NCBI GenBank assembly: GCA_944472155.2
Contig: OX235271.1
Span: forward strand, 79,158,256 to 79,222,255
Source of the DNA: Trichobilharzia szidati
Taxonomy: Eukaryota; Platyhelminthes; Trematoda; Strigeidida; Schistosomatidae
DNA: 64,000 nt
Direction: 5' to 3'
Made by a program: the position numbers and the translations under genes
Notes under the pieces: generated by a model
The model's database searches: none
Told to the model about the DNA's origin: nothing
Seen by the model: the letters and a program-made list of their open reading frames with translations, nothing else
Shown: piece by piece, positions 1 to 11,640 of the stretch
Numbering within the stretch: the stretch's first letter is position 1
How the letters are laid out: the number at the start of each line of letters is the position of its first letter

Positions 1-151
1 GACTGGAAAGTGCAATAGAAGCTTACTACACATCTTTCCAAAGGTGTTAGCTTCTATCATTCAGTTACTAAGTAACCAAGAGAATAATGAAGATATTTCT
101 GCATGACTGGTCCCTAGGGAATAACCAGTGGTATGTTATTACTTATTTTAT

Positions 152-1015
152 TTATTTTCTTGGGTTTCGACTGGAACTTAAAGCTTCAGAAGCACATTGC
201 CATTTCACTATGTTTTCTGCAGTTCCCTAAAGCTGGCTCCATGATCGTCTGTAAGCCCTCTTCTCCTCTTCACATGATCTCCCTTATGTCATCTTGAGAC
301 CAACGCCAAACTCGCCGTTTCCCACTCGGGTTCCACTCAAAGGCCTGGTATATGATACCACTCAACAGCCTCCTCAGCACATATCCGGTCGACGTCGATT
401 TCCTTCGACATGTTTTTCGGGCACTAGATTCCCGGTCCGAATATTCCCAGAGTTCCTTGTTACTAACCTTTTCTGGCCATCCAATCTTCAGTATGGAGCC
501 AGAGAAGGCAGATCTTGATGGAAGTCTGCAGTAGCCTGTTGGGAATGCCTTTTGTGACTCACGTACCAAGTCTTTGAATCATACAGAAACACTAAATGAC
601 TTGACATTATTGCTAAAAATCTAGATCTTGTTCTTCATGCTGATTGCAGCATGATTTCAGATTGATAAGGTCTGTCTTGCTTTTCCGATCCTGACTGGCG
701 TAGACATCCTTATCTGTGCCGTCTGTAATTGACACGATGCTGTCCAAATAAGTGAAAGAAGCGACCTCTTTCAAACTCCTTCCATTGATAGTCACTGATG
801 ATTGTTACTGGTCTTCTTTTGCATCACTTGAAGTCCCGTCTTCTACACCTGCCTCTTCTGCCAGCTTGTTGGTTTTCACCTAAACGTTTTCAAGTTTATG
901 TAACCCTAGATATTAACCATCCACAAAGTCCAGATCTTCTAGAGTTTCATTTGTTAAGTCCGTATTCTCGATACTGACTGTATTCTACCAGTGAAGTTTT
1001 CAATGTGGTCAGCAA
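152..1015 (-). mobile_element. RTE-A LINE, 3' part, degenerate
   Basis: Read on the minus strand this is the C-terminal third of an RTE-like endonuclease/reverse transcriptase and its 3' end. Recognisable pieces are ITINGRSLKEV-like and [20 protein letters not shown] near 795-700, then EWNPSGKRRVWRW near 320, ending at the family's 3' boundary (complement of cttgggtttcgactggaac) near 160. Frameshifts and stops break the frame throughout. The element is 5'-truncated. Confidence 0.85.
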
Positions 1016-2087
1016 GCTATGTGACTTTCTATTAATGTTAAGCACGCAAGAAACTTAAGTTCATAGCTTCCTGCTGATTACCCCGGACCACTCAAAATCA
1101 ACTTGGAGAAATTTTTGTTCGTTTCAAGTTTCGCTTTGAAAGCTTTCAACTATCGAAATGCTGTGATACTCCGTAGATTGATCCCAGGCGGGTGTTTAGC
1201 ATTCGAGCGATAAGTAACATCAAGTAACTGGGACTGAAAATGATGTCAAAGAGTCTTTTCCAATGAATAATCTATGCTTAAAATCAACCAAAAGAAATAA
1301 ATCATGAATGTGGAAAGTACCGTTTCACTTAAAATGCATACACATAATAATGAAACAATTTTTAAATATTTAATCGAAGGAAAATCTCGTGCTAAAAATC
1401 CATAAAGTCTTTCACTTATAGTTATAATACTAACCTAAAAGGAAACTGTCATTCTGTGGAATTTACTAAGTTTTCCGTTGAGGAATTGTTTAAATTTAGT
1501 CTAAAAAAACAATGAGACGAATCAGTCATTGTCCTCACCATCATCATCATCATCATTATTGAGTTCTCAGTTTAACAATTTTCATAAATCAATACTTCCA
1601 CGCAAACTCCATATTGTTTTAAAGTCATTCCCTTAAACACTACGACAGTTGTTGAATGTCAATCATTTTATAGACACGAAAAGAAATTGAGCATTATGCC
1701 TTTTTCATTTTCTATGAAGAAAAAAGAAGAAAAACACGTTTTATCTAATCTATAAAAGTATCTATAGCTTTTCCTTCATTTCCTTTTTTTCTCTCTGCCT
1801 CTATCTCTCTCTTTTTAAAAATGTCCACACTGTAGACTATATGCTTCACAATCTAATTGTTGTATTAAAAGAATTTGAAAAGCAAAACAACTTTATTATT
1901 TTATGGTAAACAGACTTTTTAAGTAGTAAGTATTCAAGTGATAAGAAGTATGGCTATATATATGCATGAGATAATGAGTAAGATTTGTTAAAATAGCATG
2001 CAAAAGAACACTCCAACAAGGTGAATAGTGTTCATAGAGAAAATTAAATATCATGCATAAGATTATTACAGCCTCACCTAGATTACT
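1016..2087. other. AT-rich sequence, nothing recognised
   Basis: No coding signal, RNA gene or mobile element recognised. Contains a short ATC/CAT repeat near 1540-1558. Confidence 0.4.
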
Positions 2088-2195
2088 AGCTCACTAGTTT
2101 TCTAGCCGGTCCCAAGCCCGGATAAAGAGGGAGGGTTGGGGCAACTCCACGCCCAAAACTTAACCAAATTGCTACAGAAACTTCAACGCATAAAT
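2088..2195 (+). mobile_element. SINE body fragment (related to the tRNA-headed family)
   Basis: Shares the order ctagccggtcc, gagggttgggg, acttcaa and an A-rich end with the bodies of the tRNA-headed SINEs at 31204 and 59462. The head is missing, and similarity is patchy. Confidence 0.45.
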
Positions 2196-2231
2196 ATAAT
2201 AAAAATACTAAAAATATCAACAATAACCTTA

Positions 2232-2677
2232 TTTTTCGCTGGAATCGGGGAAGTGAAATGACGCAGGCTGGTGAAAGCCTTCAAGAAGCCAGTCAGCCGA
2301 TGTGCCTCCTTTCGATGAAAGCAAAAATAAGGATGGGGATGTGGAATGTTCATACAGTGTACAATGGAAACAAACAAAACAAGAACCAATCGCCCAACAA
2401 ATATGCAGGAGTAAGTGGAGATGAATTGGACACTCGCTGAGGAGGCCGTTGGGTGACATCGCACGTCAGGCCATAGCTCGAGTGGATCCCTAAAGGGAAG
2501 CGGTGAGTGAGACGTCCAAGGGTGACATGGAGGAGGTCGTGTGAAGAGGAGTTGAAACAGTATGGACTAACATGGATGCAAGTGGAAAGTACAGCAGAAG
2601 ACAGAAGCAACAAGGAGACGTGTAGTTGAAGCCCTATGTTCCACTAGGAACCCAAGGGAACAATAATAATAATAAGA
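2232..2677 (+). mobile_element. RTE-A LINE derivative with most of the coding region deleted
   Basis: The left part (2232-2360) matches the 5' end of the near-complete RTE-A copy at 52437-52300, up to the first endonuclease residues (KIRMGMWNVHTVY). It then jumps at about 2362 directly into the C-terminal part ([12 protein letters not shown], then the [17 protein letters not shown] region) and finishes with the normal 3' end and an AAT tail at 2659-2677. About 2.7 kb of endonuclease and RT sequence is absent. It has both element ends, so it is a deletion derivative and not a 5' truncation. Confidence 0.8.
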
Positions 2678-3730
2678 TTATTACTGAGGGTAATTGATTA
2701 TCAACAACTTTTGAAGAAATCATCGTACACTTAACTTAAAAATTGCTTGTAATTTCTGCCAACACGAAATCTTCTTTATGAATTTCAACGGAGAAAGGAT
2801 AAAGACTGGTGTAATTCACAACATGGATCCATTGTGTTTCGCCGGGTCTCTTCAGCTGCATACTATCTGTAACATTTATTAAAACACGTTATAGTACAAT
2901 TTTAATATACTTTTGTATATCATCAAGAATCAGTCCTCCAGTAAGGAAGGATTCTTACTATTGCCAGCCCCCAACTCATGAATTATAGGCTTGAATGACA
3001 TTGAGTCTGTCAAGCATTAAACTGTCTGATTACGCTAACACTGATAATTTCTTTGACAATAAATAATAGATTAGATTGTATATATTCATTAATTTCGTTT
3101 ACTGTACTCGTAAATTGTTGAAATTATAGTCATTTAAAAAGAAATATACAAGGAAGTATTGGTGTACACAACTAAATAAAAATCACCACAGACTTGTACA
3201 ATACAGCTGTATGAATATAAAACTCAGTAGTGTAGAGAATTTTCAAAAATGACTGTCACTTGTTGAATGATGTGTTTAACATTTTGTTGTATAGACCAGG
3301 CTATTTGACAAGTTTGCTGATAGGAAACATTTATGGCAACTAGTTTATCCACCGTGGAGATGTATTCATTAATACAGTAGAATTTATCTGAAACAGAAAA
3401 ACAGCATCACTGCGATATATACTACTTATAAATGCATATAAGCTGTATGTCAAGTAGCATCTCCGGAGAAACAATGCTAATTTCTGCTTCAATGAAACTA
3501 TCAGTAAGGAAGGGACATGAAAAAATATAACAGTACTAAGAAGAATTTAATGTTGTCATTAGCTGCAAATTATGCTACCAGTGTAAAGATTTATGATTTC
3601 GGTGTATTTTGTCAAAATTACCATTACTTCTCATCTCAATTATTTTATTCACTTCATCACCACACATAGTGATGGGGTTGGCAGGTCAGGTAGACTGGAT
3701 TTGAAATGCTAGAAAAGCACTACACTCAAA
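2678..3730. other. AT-rich sequence, nothing recognised
   Basis: No gene or mobile element recognised; many short AT tracts, no long open frame. Confidence 0.4.
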
Positions 3731-4000
3731 CATTTTCCTTGTTCCCTTGGATTGTGAGTGGAACGTATGGCTTCAGCAGGACATAACTGTTTCATCCTGT
3801 TTTCTTCAGTCTTTTTTAGCTGGTTCGACGACTGACCATAAAGCTTTCATTTCCTCTCCACATGATATTCTCCATATTACTCCCGGACGCCAAAGTGGTC
3901 AGATTCCACTTAATGGCCTGGTGTGTGATGACATTCGACGGTCTCCTCAGCTTGTATCCAAACCATCCCCACTTTCTTCTGCATATTTCTGATGTGATAG
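3731..4000 (-). mobile_element. RTE-A LINE, 3' end fragment
   Basis: The complement of the family 3' end (gttcccttgg at 3740) is followed by the antisense of the C-terminal RT extension up to about 4000, where it runs into a SINE. Several indels. Confidence 0.75.
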
Positions 4001-4009
4001 GTTCAATCC

Positions 4010-4146
4010 CCGAACCACCTGCGGATTGGCCAGCACTCTACAGCTGAGCCATCAACGCACTAGGTCATGGGTGCATACTGATGAGGAGTTCCAAACTACT
4101 ATAAATCAATTGGCTGTCCAGTAGGAATCAAGTTTCACACACTACA
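4010..4146 (+). mobile_element. Sm-alpha-type SINE remnant with degraded hammerhead ribozyme
   Basis: Contains a tRNA-like stretch (cagctgagccatcaacgcac, aggtcatgggtgc) followed by catactgatgaggagttcc, ctataaat and ggctgtccagtagg. This is the order of the hammerhead core seen in schistosome Sm-alpha elements: CTGATGAG, stem II, GAAA, then GTC with a downstream stem I strand. The stem II arms and the GAAA box are mutated, so cleavage is unlikely. Confidence 0.6.
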
Positions 4147-4924
4147 TTAGCACCGTCACAGCTTCGCAATAGAGAGTAAATTACTATGAACAAGCAAGAA
4201 CGAATATCTTTACGGTTTTTTCTTTCCCTTCTACAAACCTAAAATATCACATAAATTATTATAAAAATTAATATATAACATACTTTGAAAATTGTTTCAC
4301 CTAAGTGGGTGCTCAATAGTTCTTAACATTGTAGTGGGACAAGAAGTTTTATTAATTGAACAACCAGAGTTTATTCACACATAAATTGGTGAGAAGTTCT
4401 TGGGGAGAGGTTGACAGTGAGAAGATATGATAAGTAAAGGTAAAACTATTACGTAAAGAAAGTTGGAAGAATAATAATGACTTCAACTTAGCGAGTGGAA
4501 ATCAAACTATGTAAAGATTGTCAAGAAGCGAAAATCGCAAACAAAAATGAGAGATCTGTTTACCAGTATAGTATGAAGCTAAGCTTATTGTCTTTCTATA
4601 TAAAGAGATTAGGTTGTAATCGTTTGATAGCAATGGCTTCTGCAAAACAAATTAACCATTGCTTCCTCTGTGCAATGATTATTTTTAAGGTTTGACTGAT
4701 TTCAACTGTATGTCCCATATCAACCAACTGCCTACAGCTTGTGCTTGAAAACACTTTTTTTCGTCATACAAATACTGTCAGGGATATGCTCAGGATATCA
4801 CCTGTCAATCCTTCCTATGTATTTAATACGTCAGATGCATGTGAATTGGTAAATACAGTTGAAGCCTACATGAACAGGATGATTATCTACTTCCGATTAA
4901 ATTAATTATTAACAGGAAATGTCT
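4147..4924. other. AT-rich sequence, nothing recognised
   Basis: Only short unsupported open frames; no mobile element recognised. Confidence 0.35.
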
Positions 4925-5180
4925 TTTTCAATTCATCTTTGATTCTTCTTTCTATGCAGGTTGATGCTTCTTCCTGTTTGTACGTGAAGCAAATAAAACT
5001 AGTTTCTTTTCAGTAGTTAGTGGCTTCATTAGATCCATTTCTACTCTTCCATATTTCATTATGAAATTCTTGAAATATCCATCCTTGATTGGATTCTTTC
5101 CAATAATTGTGAATTCCTCATCAATCTTCTTTTTTGAACATAATGACTTCGCTCTGATGAACATCATTTCTACAGAACAC
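4925..5180 (-). mobile_element. Penelope-like element fragment (RT thumb region)
   Basis: The minus-strand frame 5167-4952 reads RAKSLCSKKKIDEEFTIIGK, then IKDGYFKNFIMK. This resembles the PLE thumb/linker segment (R-A-x-x-x-C-S-x-x-x-x-x-x-E, then I-x-x-N-G-Y-x-x-x-F-I). No RT catalytic motif is present. Other PLE pieces lie nearby at 5854. Confidence 0.6.
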
Positions 5181-5319
5181 TGTTTTTACTTAATTATTTG
5201 TTTATGGGTTAATTTTACTTTTACTTATCGTATATCTCTTCACTCACTAATCTCTCCTCTTGAGCTTTCCATCATTTTATCTGGAAGTAAACTGTGACTG
5301 TTTCAATCAATAAATATTG

Positions 5320-5353
<34 letters not shown>
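5320..5353. repeat. (TA)n microsatellite
   Basis: A run of alternating TA of about 30 bases directly downstream of a short open frame; a typical schistosome microsatellite. Confidence 0.9.
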
Positions 5354-5354
<1 letters not shown>

Positions 5355-5853
5355 CATGCTTCAAAAAGGTGTTTAATAATTCTTAGCACAGTAATAGAAC
5401 AAGAGGTAAGTCTTCAAGTTTGTGTGACATTGGACATAAATCACCCACGAAATCCATATCTTTTAGAACACATCCCAATGCCTACTTTCATAAAAAATAG
5501 ACAAATCCACTGACTGGCTTCCCGTAGCCTCATTTCATCTCTCCGACTCCAGCGTAGAATAAGTTTCTTTTTCATATTTTTTCTTGTGCTTTGGAGTTTC
5601 TGTAGCCATTGGATTGATTTTCTGAAGTAGGGTCTGTAGCGCCACTCCTAAACTTCCCTCTTCTCCTGGACTGCGGACCAGTTAAAAAACTAGGAAACTA
5701 GTAAACTAGGCGACGTTTGTTCAGTAATCCCTGTTTTCTAACTCTTCTCTAATTAGTGTCAATTCATGATTGAATTTAGAACCTATAAAATCCAAGCAAG
5801 TCAATACCAGAACCACTGATTCCTACTACCTCAGTACAGAATAAAGTGCAAAT

Positions 5854-6515
5854 GATTTTGATGTGGTTGTGTTCTCTGAGCTGGATAGTTAATTTGCGAA
5901 GCTTTCATCACCCTACTAGGTGACATCTTCAGCGCATACTTCAATTTGAAGTGAGCTTTTACATTTCTCCACGAGTTTACTAATCATCTCTCCCGGTGAC
6001 CTTGGATGTGATTGGTTGTTTTCGTGTGTTTTCACACCTTCTAGGCTACTTGTATTGGAACTGATTGTTTCTTTGACTTGATGCCCGGGCATCAATTCGA
6101 TTGGGACAATGTTCAAATATTAGACAGAGGAAACAACAAGAATGCTAGAGAATTTTTAGAAGCTTGGCATTCCAGTGAATCATCAATCAATAGACACATC
6201 GAGATTGACAAAATTTATCAACCAATAAGAAAAAAAACCTCACACACAAAGGATCAAAGTTCAAGTCAAAGAAACAATCAGTTCCAATACAAGTAGCCTA
6301 GAAGGTGTGAAAACACACAAAGCAACCAATCACGTCCAAGGTCACCGGGAGAGATGATTAATAAACTCGTGGAGAAATGTAAAAGCTCACTTCAAATTGA
6401 AGTATGCGCTGAAGATGTCACCTAGTAGGATGATGAAAGCTTCGCAAATTAACTATCCAGCTCAGAGAACACAACCACATCAAAATCATCCACCTGAGCT
6501 ACAAATCTTCTCCAT
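5854..6515. mobile_element. Penelope-like element 3' part arranged as a large inverted repeat
   Basis: Positions 5854-6081 and about 6259-6487 are inverted copies of one sequence (gattttgatgtggttgtg outward to the acttgatg side). The plus-strand arm and centre encode a GIY-YIG C-terminal segment ([39 protein letters not shown]) characteristic of PLE endonucleases. The right end continues to ctacaaatcttctcc, as at the left side of the homologous element at 21150. Catalytic residues lie outside the retained part. Confidence 0.75.
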
Positions 6516-7374
6516 CATATCTAAAGTGCAAATGACCTCACATCAATTTCAGCTGTCAACAGTGAACCTTCCATCCATATGTCTTTTGAAATCAATTCAG
6601 GTTTTAAGCCTTATGTGAATGTCATAATTCGAAAATTCGAATTCTACTGTTATATCAAATACAATATGCATCATATATATATATATATTAGTCTATTAGT
6701 TCGATAATTAAACAAATATGCATTTGTCATTCCTACCATTTACAGTGTCAGTTTTCATTAACTAACTCTAATACGAAGAGAGAGAGAAAAAGGAAGACAA
6801 ACAAAGTTGTAAAAGAAAATGTATAACAAGGCAACTGATGAAATCTTTATGGCAATAGGATAGAACTGGTGACAACAATAAGTTAATCCTCTAATTAAAA
6901 AGTTACTTATCTGTTTTTTTAAATTTTTCTTAAAACAAAACCAGATTATTATTCAGTGTAAATCAACCAGAAATAATTTTCAGTTAACATCTATTGTGAA
7001 GAGTAAGACAACAGTGCCCTAGAGAAAAATAAGTTATTTCTCAAAAAATAAAATAAAAAGAGAAAGGATCAGCTCAAGTGGTACTTCTGTTTTTCTCTAC
7101 TTTGTATAAGTCGGTGTGAATTAAACAGAAATATACTACTTAACACATGAGAGATAAGAAGGAATCATATTATATATACGATTCGATGTCAAAACAAAGC
7201 ATTCAATTGTCAATTCGATTTTGTTAAACTCTTTTTATTTCTATTTTCTATTCACTGCTTTCATTTAATGGATAAAAACAAGGAAATCAAAGTTAATTCA
7301 GCTTTTTATCTTAACTATGAATAACCTAAAATAAATTTTGAAGTTAGCAGTAGATTAAAGTTGAGTTGTTACAC
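6516..7374. other. AT-rich sequence, nothing recognised
   Basis: Includes a short TA run near 6676-6690; no gene or mobile element recognised. Confidence 0.35.
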
Positions 7375-8562
7375 TTAATTTTCACAATGGAAAGCTCAGC
7401 GATGCCTTTGAATTAAATACAATAGTAAGACAAGGCTGCCTACTACCACCGATAATATTTTCGACCGTGGTTAACTGACTAGATCAAGCAGCAGACCGTG
7501 GAAAGTGATAAGAAAGGCATACGTGGAACTGACCAAAGGTCTCTGGAAGATCCGGACTTCATGGATGAACAGTGTCTAATGTCATATAAAGTCAAAGATC
7601 TACAGGTGAAACCCAACTAGTTGGCTGAAGAGGCATGCAGCAAAAACAGGAATCCAAGAGCACAAAAGTTCCCAGTAGAGCATAGGGCTTCTAGCTAGAA
7701 GCTTAAATTTTCGGTAGCATTGATGTTTATATTTACGCGATGACATTGCTAGCCTCATGCTTAACCTTCCCTCTTTACCAGTCTTATTGCTGGCTTAGCG
7801 AGGTAAAGGAGGAGTTCGTCGGCCGGGGATCGAACCCTTGACCACATGTGTGGTCGGCTAGCATTCTACTTCAGTGCCACCTACGCAGAGACGATGAATA
7901 CGTATAACCAATAACAAACTAGAGCATCAGTCACCATCAGTGGGAGGAATCTAAAGCAAAATACCTCTTTAGCTTTTCTAGTCAGTATCCTTCCAATTAC
8001 GAGTGACAGCATCGATGAAGGTATTAATAGGCAGGATAGCAAAGTCAAAACGGATCTCTATTTCTCTGTGATCAGTGTGGAAATCAAATTCACTCAGCAT
8101 TAAGAACAGTGAGAGCTTCTATATGATTCACAAACTTAGAGCATACGTCACCAGACGCATCTCCAACAGGTTGCTGAAGTCTTTTATCAACGGTTGCCTT
8201 CATACGACACTGAAGATCAGACGACCAGAAAGGATAAGTAACAGGGAACTTCAGCAACAAGTCAGTAAATAACCTTTCACCCAACAAACATTTTGAAGGA
8301 AATAGAGGTGGATTTGACACACGCTGAGTAGACCAGTGAATGATACATAACACTTAAGGCAGGCAGTTAAGTCGGACCCGAATGGGAAACGATAAGTTGG
8401 AGTCCCAGGTTAACATGCTAAAGATCGTGTGAGGAGGAAATGAAAGCTTGTGCGTAACTGTAGAATCAGCTAAAAAAAGATTGCAGAAAAACCTAATCAA
8501 ATAACGATATGCTGCTTAAAGCTTATGTTCCACACGGAATCCAAGAAAATGATAACAACAAT
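7375..8562 (+). mobile_element. RTE-A LINE, 3' half, split by a SINE
   Basis: Begins within the RT domain (HNGKLSDAFELN then VRQGCLLPPIIF, the VRQGC motif of RT) and runs through the C-terminal region to the family 3' end near 8520-8562. A tRNA-headed SINE (7663-7887) interrupts it in the opposite orientation. Stops and frameshifts are frequent. Confidence 0.8.
7663..7887 (-). mobile_element. tRNA-headed SINE, body type 1, nested in RTE-A
   Basis: Read on the minus strand: a tRNA-like head with B box (gggttcgatcccc) and anticodon-arm hairpin ending near 7887, the body shared with 31204 and 39341 (agccagcaataagactgg, ggttaagcatgaggctagc), and the tail ctctactgggaac at 7671-7680. The copy lies within the RTE-A sequence that continues on both sides, so it inserted later. 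Confidence 0.8.
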
Positions 8563-10234
8563 ATGTAATAATTCAGATCGACACACTTATTATTTACTGT
8601 TTCATTCAATCATAAAGTCTCTGCGTGCTACGTGTCTGTAAAATTTGCCTATTTTTTGCATTCATTTAAAAAAAACGCTTAATTAAACAAAGAAAAATCG
8701 ATAAATGCGCGCCATATTCAACTTGACTGTCATTTTCATTTGTTTAAATAAATATGATTATAACTAATTCAAATTAATAAGTAAATCAATCACAATCTGT
8801 CGGACAGTTAGAAATTGACACTTCTTTCCAGTAAATGACTAAATAATCGAATTACTCAACAGCAAAGCGTTGTCAAATGTTTATGACAGAATTAATCTAG
8901 ATTCTATTTTCCATGCCTTCTGTTTAGCATATGACATACAAGATTCTCTCAATAAACAACGTCGCTTTTAATAATGCTTAAATTAAAAAAAATAATTGAT
9001 TGTGTAACTATAGTTATCCAGGTTATGCCTCTAAGACAGCATAAACTTTAGTGGGGATAAAAAGAGTAAATCCGATAAATCAATGACTACATATAAATGC
9101 ATTTTCTTAAAATGATATAGGAAATTGACATTGACTTATAACAATGAATAAGCCAGCAGTTCGAGGCGATTTGGAAATGCAAAAATAACAGTAGACTGGA
9201 TTCTTAGATCGACTATTATTTAGTGTAGAGAACCGACTAAAAGTGTGATTCAAGCTCATAAAAATAACTTCTTCCCGACAAGGATTTCGCTGGAAGTAAT
9301 TTCTTTCCATAAACCTTCTTTGATATCTATTATCTAAGAGTGTTTTATGAAGGTTTTCCAGTTTCTTGTCGACTATATCGTTAGAGAAGACTTTCAGAAT
9401 TATATAACATACAGATTAGGTAGTGTTTCCTTTTCTACCTAAAGTTAAACAACGGTTGAAGTTAGTATACTGCCCTGTTAAGTTTCACATTCGACAGATC
9501 AGCCTTTTTAATGTGAACCACCCTCTCTTCTATCCAGAAATACATCTACGTGGTGAAATATACCATTTGACTCGAACCCTACCTAAGGATTCATGATGTT
9601 CCACCAAACAGATGCTAATTCAACAGATCTGTGATTCATCCCACAAAGCCTCATCATAAACTGACCACCACTACTTCGTCTGAAACCAGGCCCAGACTAC
9701 AATATTTATTAAAGACAATCACTTAGGTTTGAATTAATATGACGATAAATAATAATAATATTAGGCTTATTGCATCAGCTTGTAAATAGTATGTCAATGT
9801 AAGCTTATCCAGACTAGTGCAGGTCCTGAAATATTCACATAAAAATATTACATTCTTAATTAGATAGACCCAAATCCATCACTGCATGCATATATTATTA
9901 TGTACGAAATTCCAAAGTACACAACACAGTTTGACGTTTAAAAAGTAACTGGAAGTTAATTCAGACTTTTCACTACAAAATAACACTGACATAAAACTAT
10001 TTCCGATACATTATCATGGAAAAAGAAGAAGAGTGAAATTAAGGCGTCAATGCTTTTGGCATATGCGCGAGAAAGAAAAAGACAGTCTCTCATATGTTAT
10101 GACTTCATTTTTTACCGTCTAGTCTAAAGTTGCTTTATTTGGGGGAATTAGTGGAGACGAGAAATAACAAAAATTTGGTCACTGTTTTTCTTCGATAAAT
10201 TCTTTTTGCTAAAGAAGCATAAGTAACGAATAAC
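8563..10234. other. AT-rich sequence, nothing recognised
   Basis: No sustained coding signal; short AT and ATA repeats only. Confidence 0.35.
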
Positions 10235-10450
10235 AGTTGGCAGAAATTAGAATTCATGGCCTAGTGACTCAACTGCATATGAACTAGCCTTACAACCTGT
10301 AGGTACTGCTTTCGATCCTTGATGGAGTCATAGGTGTGTACTTCTGAAAGGCCCCAAAAGGGGCGAAACAGCTGTCCTGTACTCTCTGATTTTCAGTGGT
10401 TCTATGACTGAAGTCAGTTCTGGATCAGTCTAGAAATCATTCAGATCCGT
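10235..10450 (+). mobile_element. Sm-alpha-type SINE with degraded hammerhead
   Basis: The tRNA-related 5' part (gttggcagaaattagaattc, cttacaacctgtaggt) leads to tgtgtacttctgaaagg, cccc-aaaa-gggg, cgaaacagctgtcctgtact. Stem II is a strong CCCC/GGGG hairpin, GAAAC and the AGCTGTC cleavage-site block are intact, but the CTGATGAG box reads CTGAAAG. The 3' part (gattttcagtggttctatgactgaagtcag) matches the other copies. Confidence 0.75.
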
Positions 10451-11186
10451 ATTTTGCAGCCTTAAACGCCAAAGCACGCTAAATTCTATTTTGTCTTATT
10501 AGAATAATACGTATGAAAACTATTTTAAAATCTATTTCTTATGACTTGTTATTTGAATACTTGCTGAACATAAGAGAAGACTACAGAGAAATGTGAAGTG
10601 ATCTGGCTCTTTTGTTAGCTTTAACTCTCATCCATGACTAAAATGTCCCCGTCTTCTAAACTATACTGCCTAATAATGACGAGTAAATAATGGCAATTTG
10701 TGCAGTGAATTAATTAGGAAATGATTGACGGAATTGTAGTTTTTGTCACTACCTGAAAATATCTATAGAACCAATGAAAAGTGAAAGGAAAAAAGAAAAT
10801 ACTTAGGACTTTCCAGTGATTATACTGTGACGACAGAATACAAGTGCCAGGCAACAAATCGTTTATTGAGAAAATCAAGAGATATTTATAGATTTTCATG
10901 TACATTTTTATTCGTTATTGTTAGCAGAGAAGCAACCTCTTCCGATTGGTTGTTTTCCTTCTGAAGGTTATTCTGTCATCTCTTTGTGGCCGTTTCTTAG
11001 AAAGTCAGGCCATATATCTGCGAATCGTATTTGCACACGTTAAGTCTGCTGTGATTGGTTGGTGAGTTTCTCAAGGTTAAGCTTTGTTATTGTTTTTCCT
11101 CATGACCCCGATTCGGGACGTACACAGTCATAAATTGCTGTCTACAATTATGGCTTGCAGACAGCTCTCACCACAGTACTGTTATT
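10451..11186. other. AT-rich sequence, nothing recognised
   Basis: No gene recognised. A stretch at 10930-11085 with repeated gattggttg blocks resembles one at 28015-28060 and may be an unnamed interspersed repeat. Confidence 0.35.
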
Positions 11187-11640
11187 ATTATTCCCTTGGT
11201 TTCCAAGTGGAACATAGGAAGTCAGCAACACATCTTCATTCCATCCCGTTCTCGGCAGTCCTTTTTAGCTGGCTAAACGATTGATCATAAGTTCTCATCT
11301 CTCCACACAACCCCTCTATGTTACAGTAGGACGCCTCAATCGTCGCATCCCATTCAAGTTCCACTCGACAACTTCGTGCGAGATGTCATTCAACAGTCTC
11401 CACAGCGCATGTTCATTTCCATCGCCTTCTGCATATTTGTCGGGCGATAGGTTGTTGGTTAGGGGCCATTGCCAGAGTTTCTTGATGCCAATCCTTTCTG
11501 GTCACCTGATCTTCAGTATGGAGCCAGTGAAGGCAAATGTTGATAAAAGTCTACAGAAGGCTGTAGGAAAGGCTTTTAGTGACGCGTGCACCAAGTTTCT
11601 GAAGCATATAGAAGTGACTTGACATCCCTCTTGAGGTTTT
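11187..11640 (-). mobile_element. RTE-A LINE, 3' end fragment
   Basis: The complement of the AAT tail and 3' end (attattattcccttgg at 11187) is followed by antisense of the C-terminal RT extension to about 11640. Good similarity to the copies at 33245 and 36613 in antisense; the frame is broken. Confidence 0.85.
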
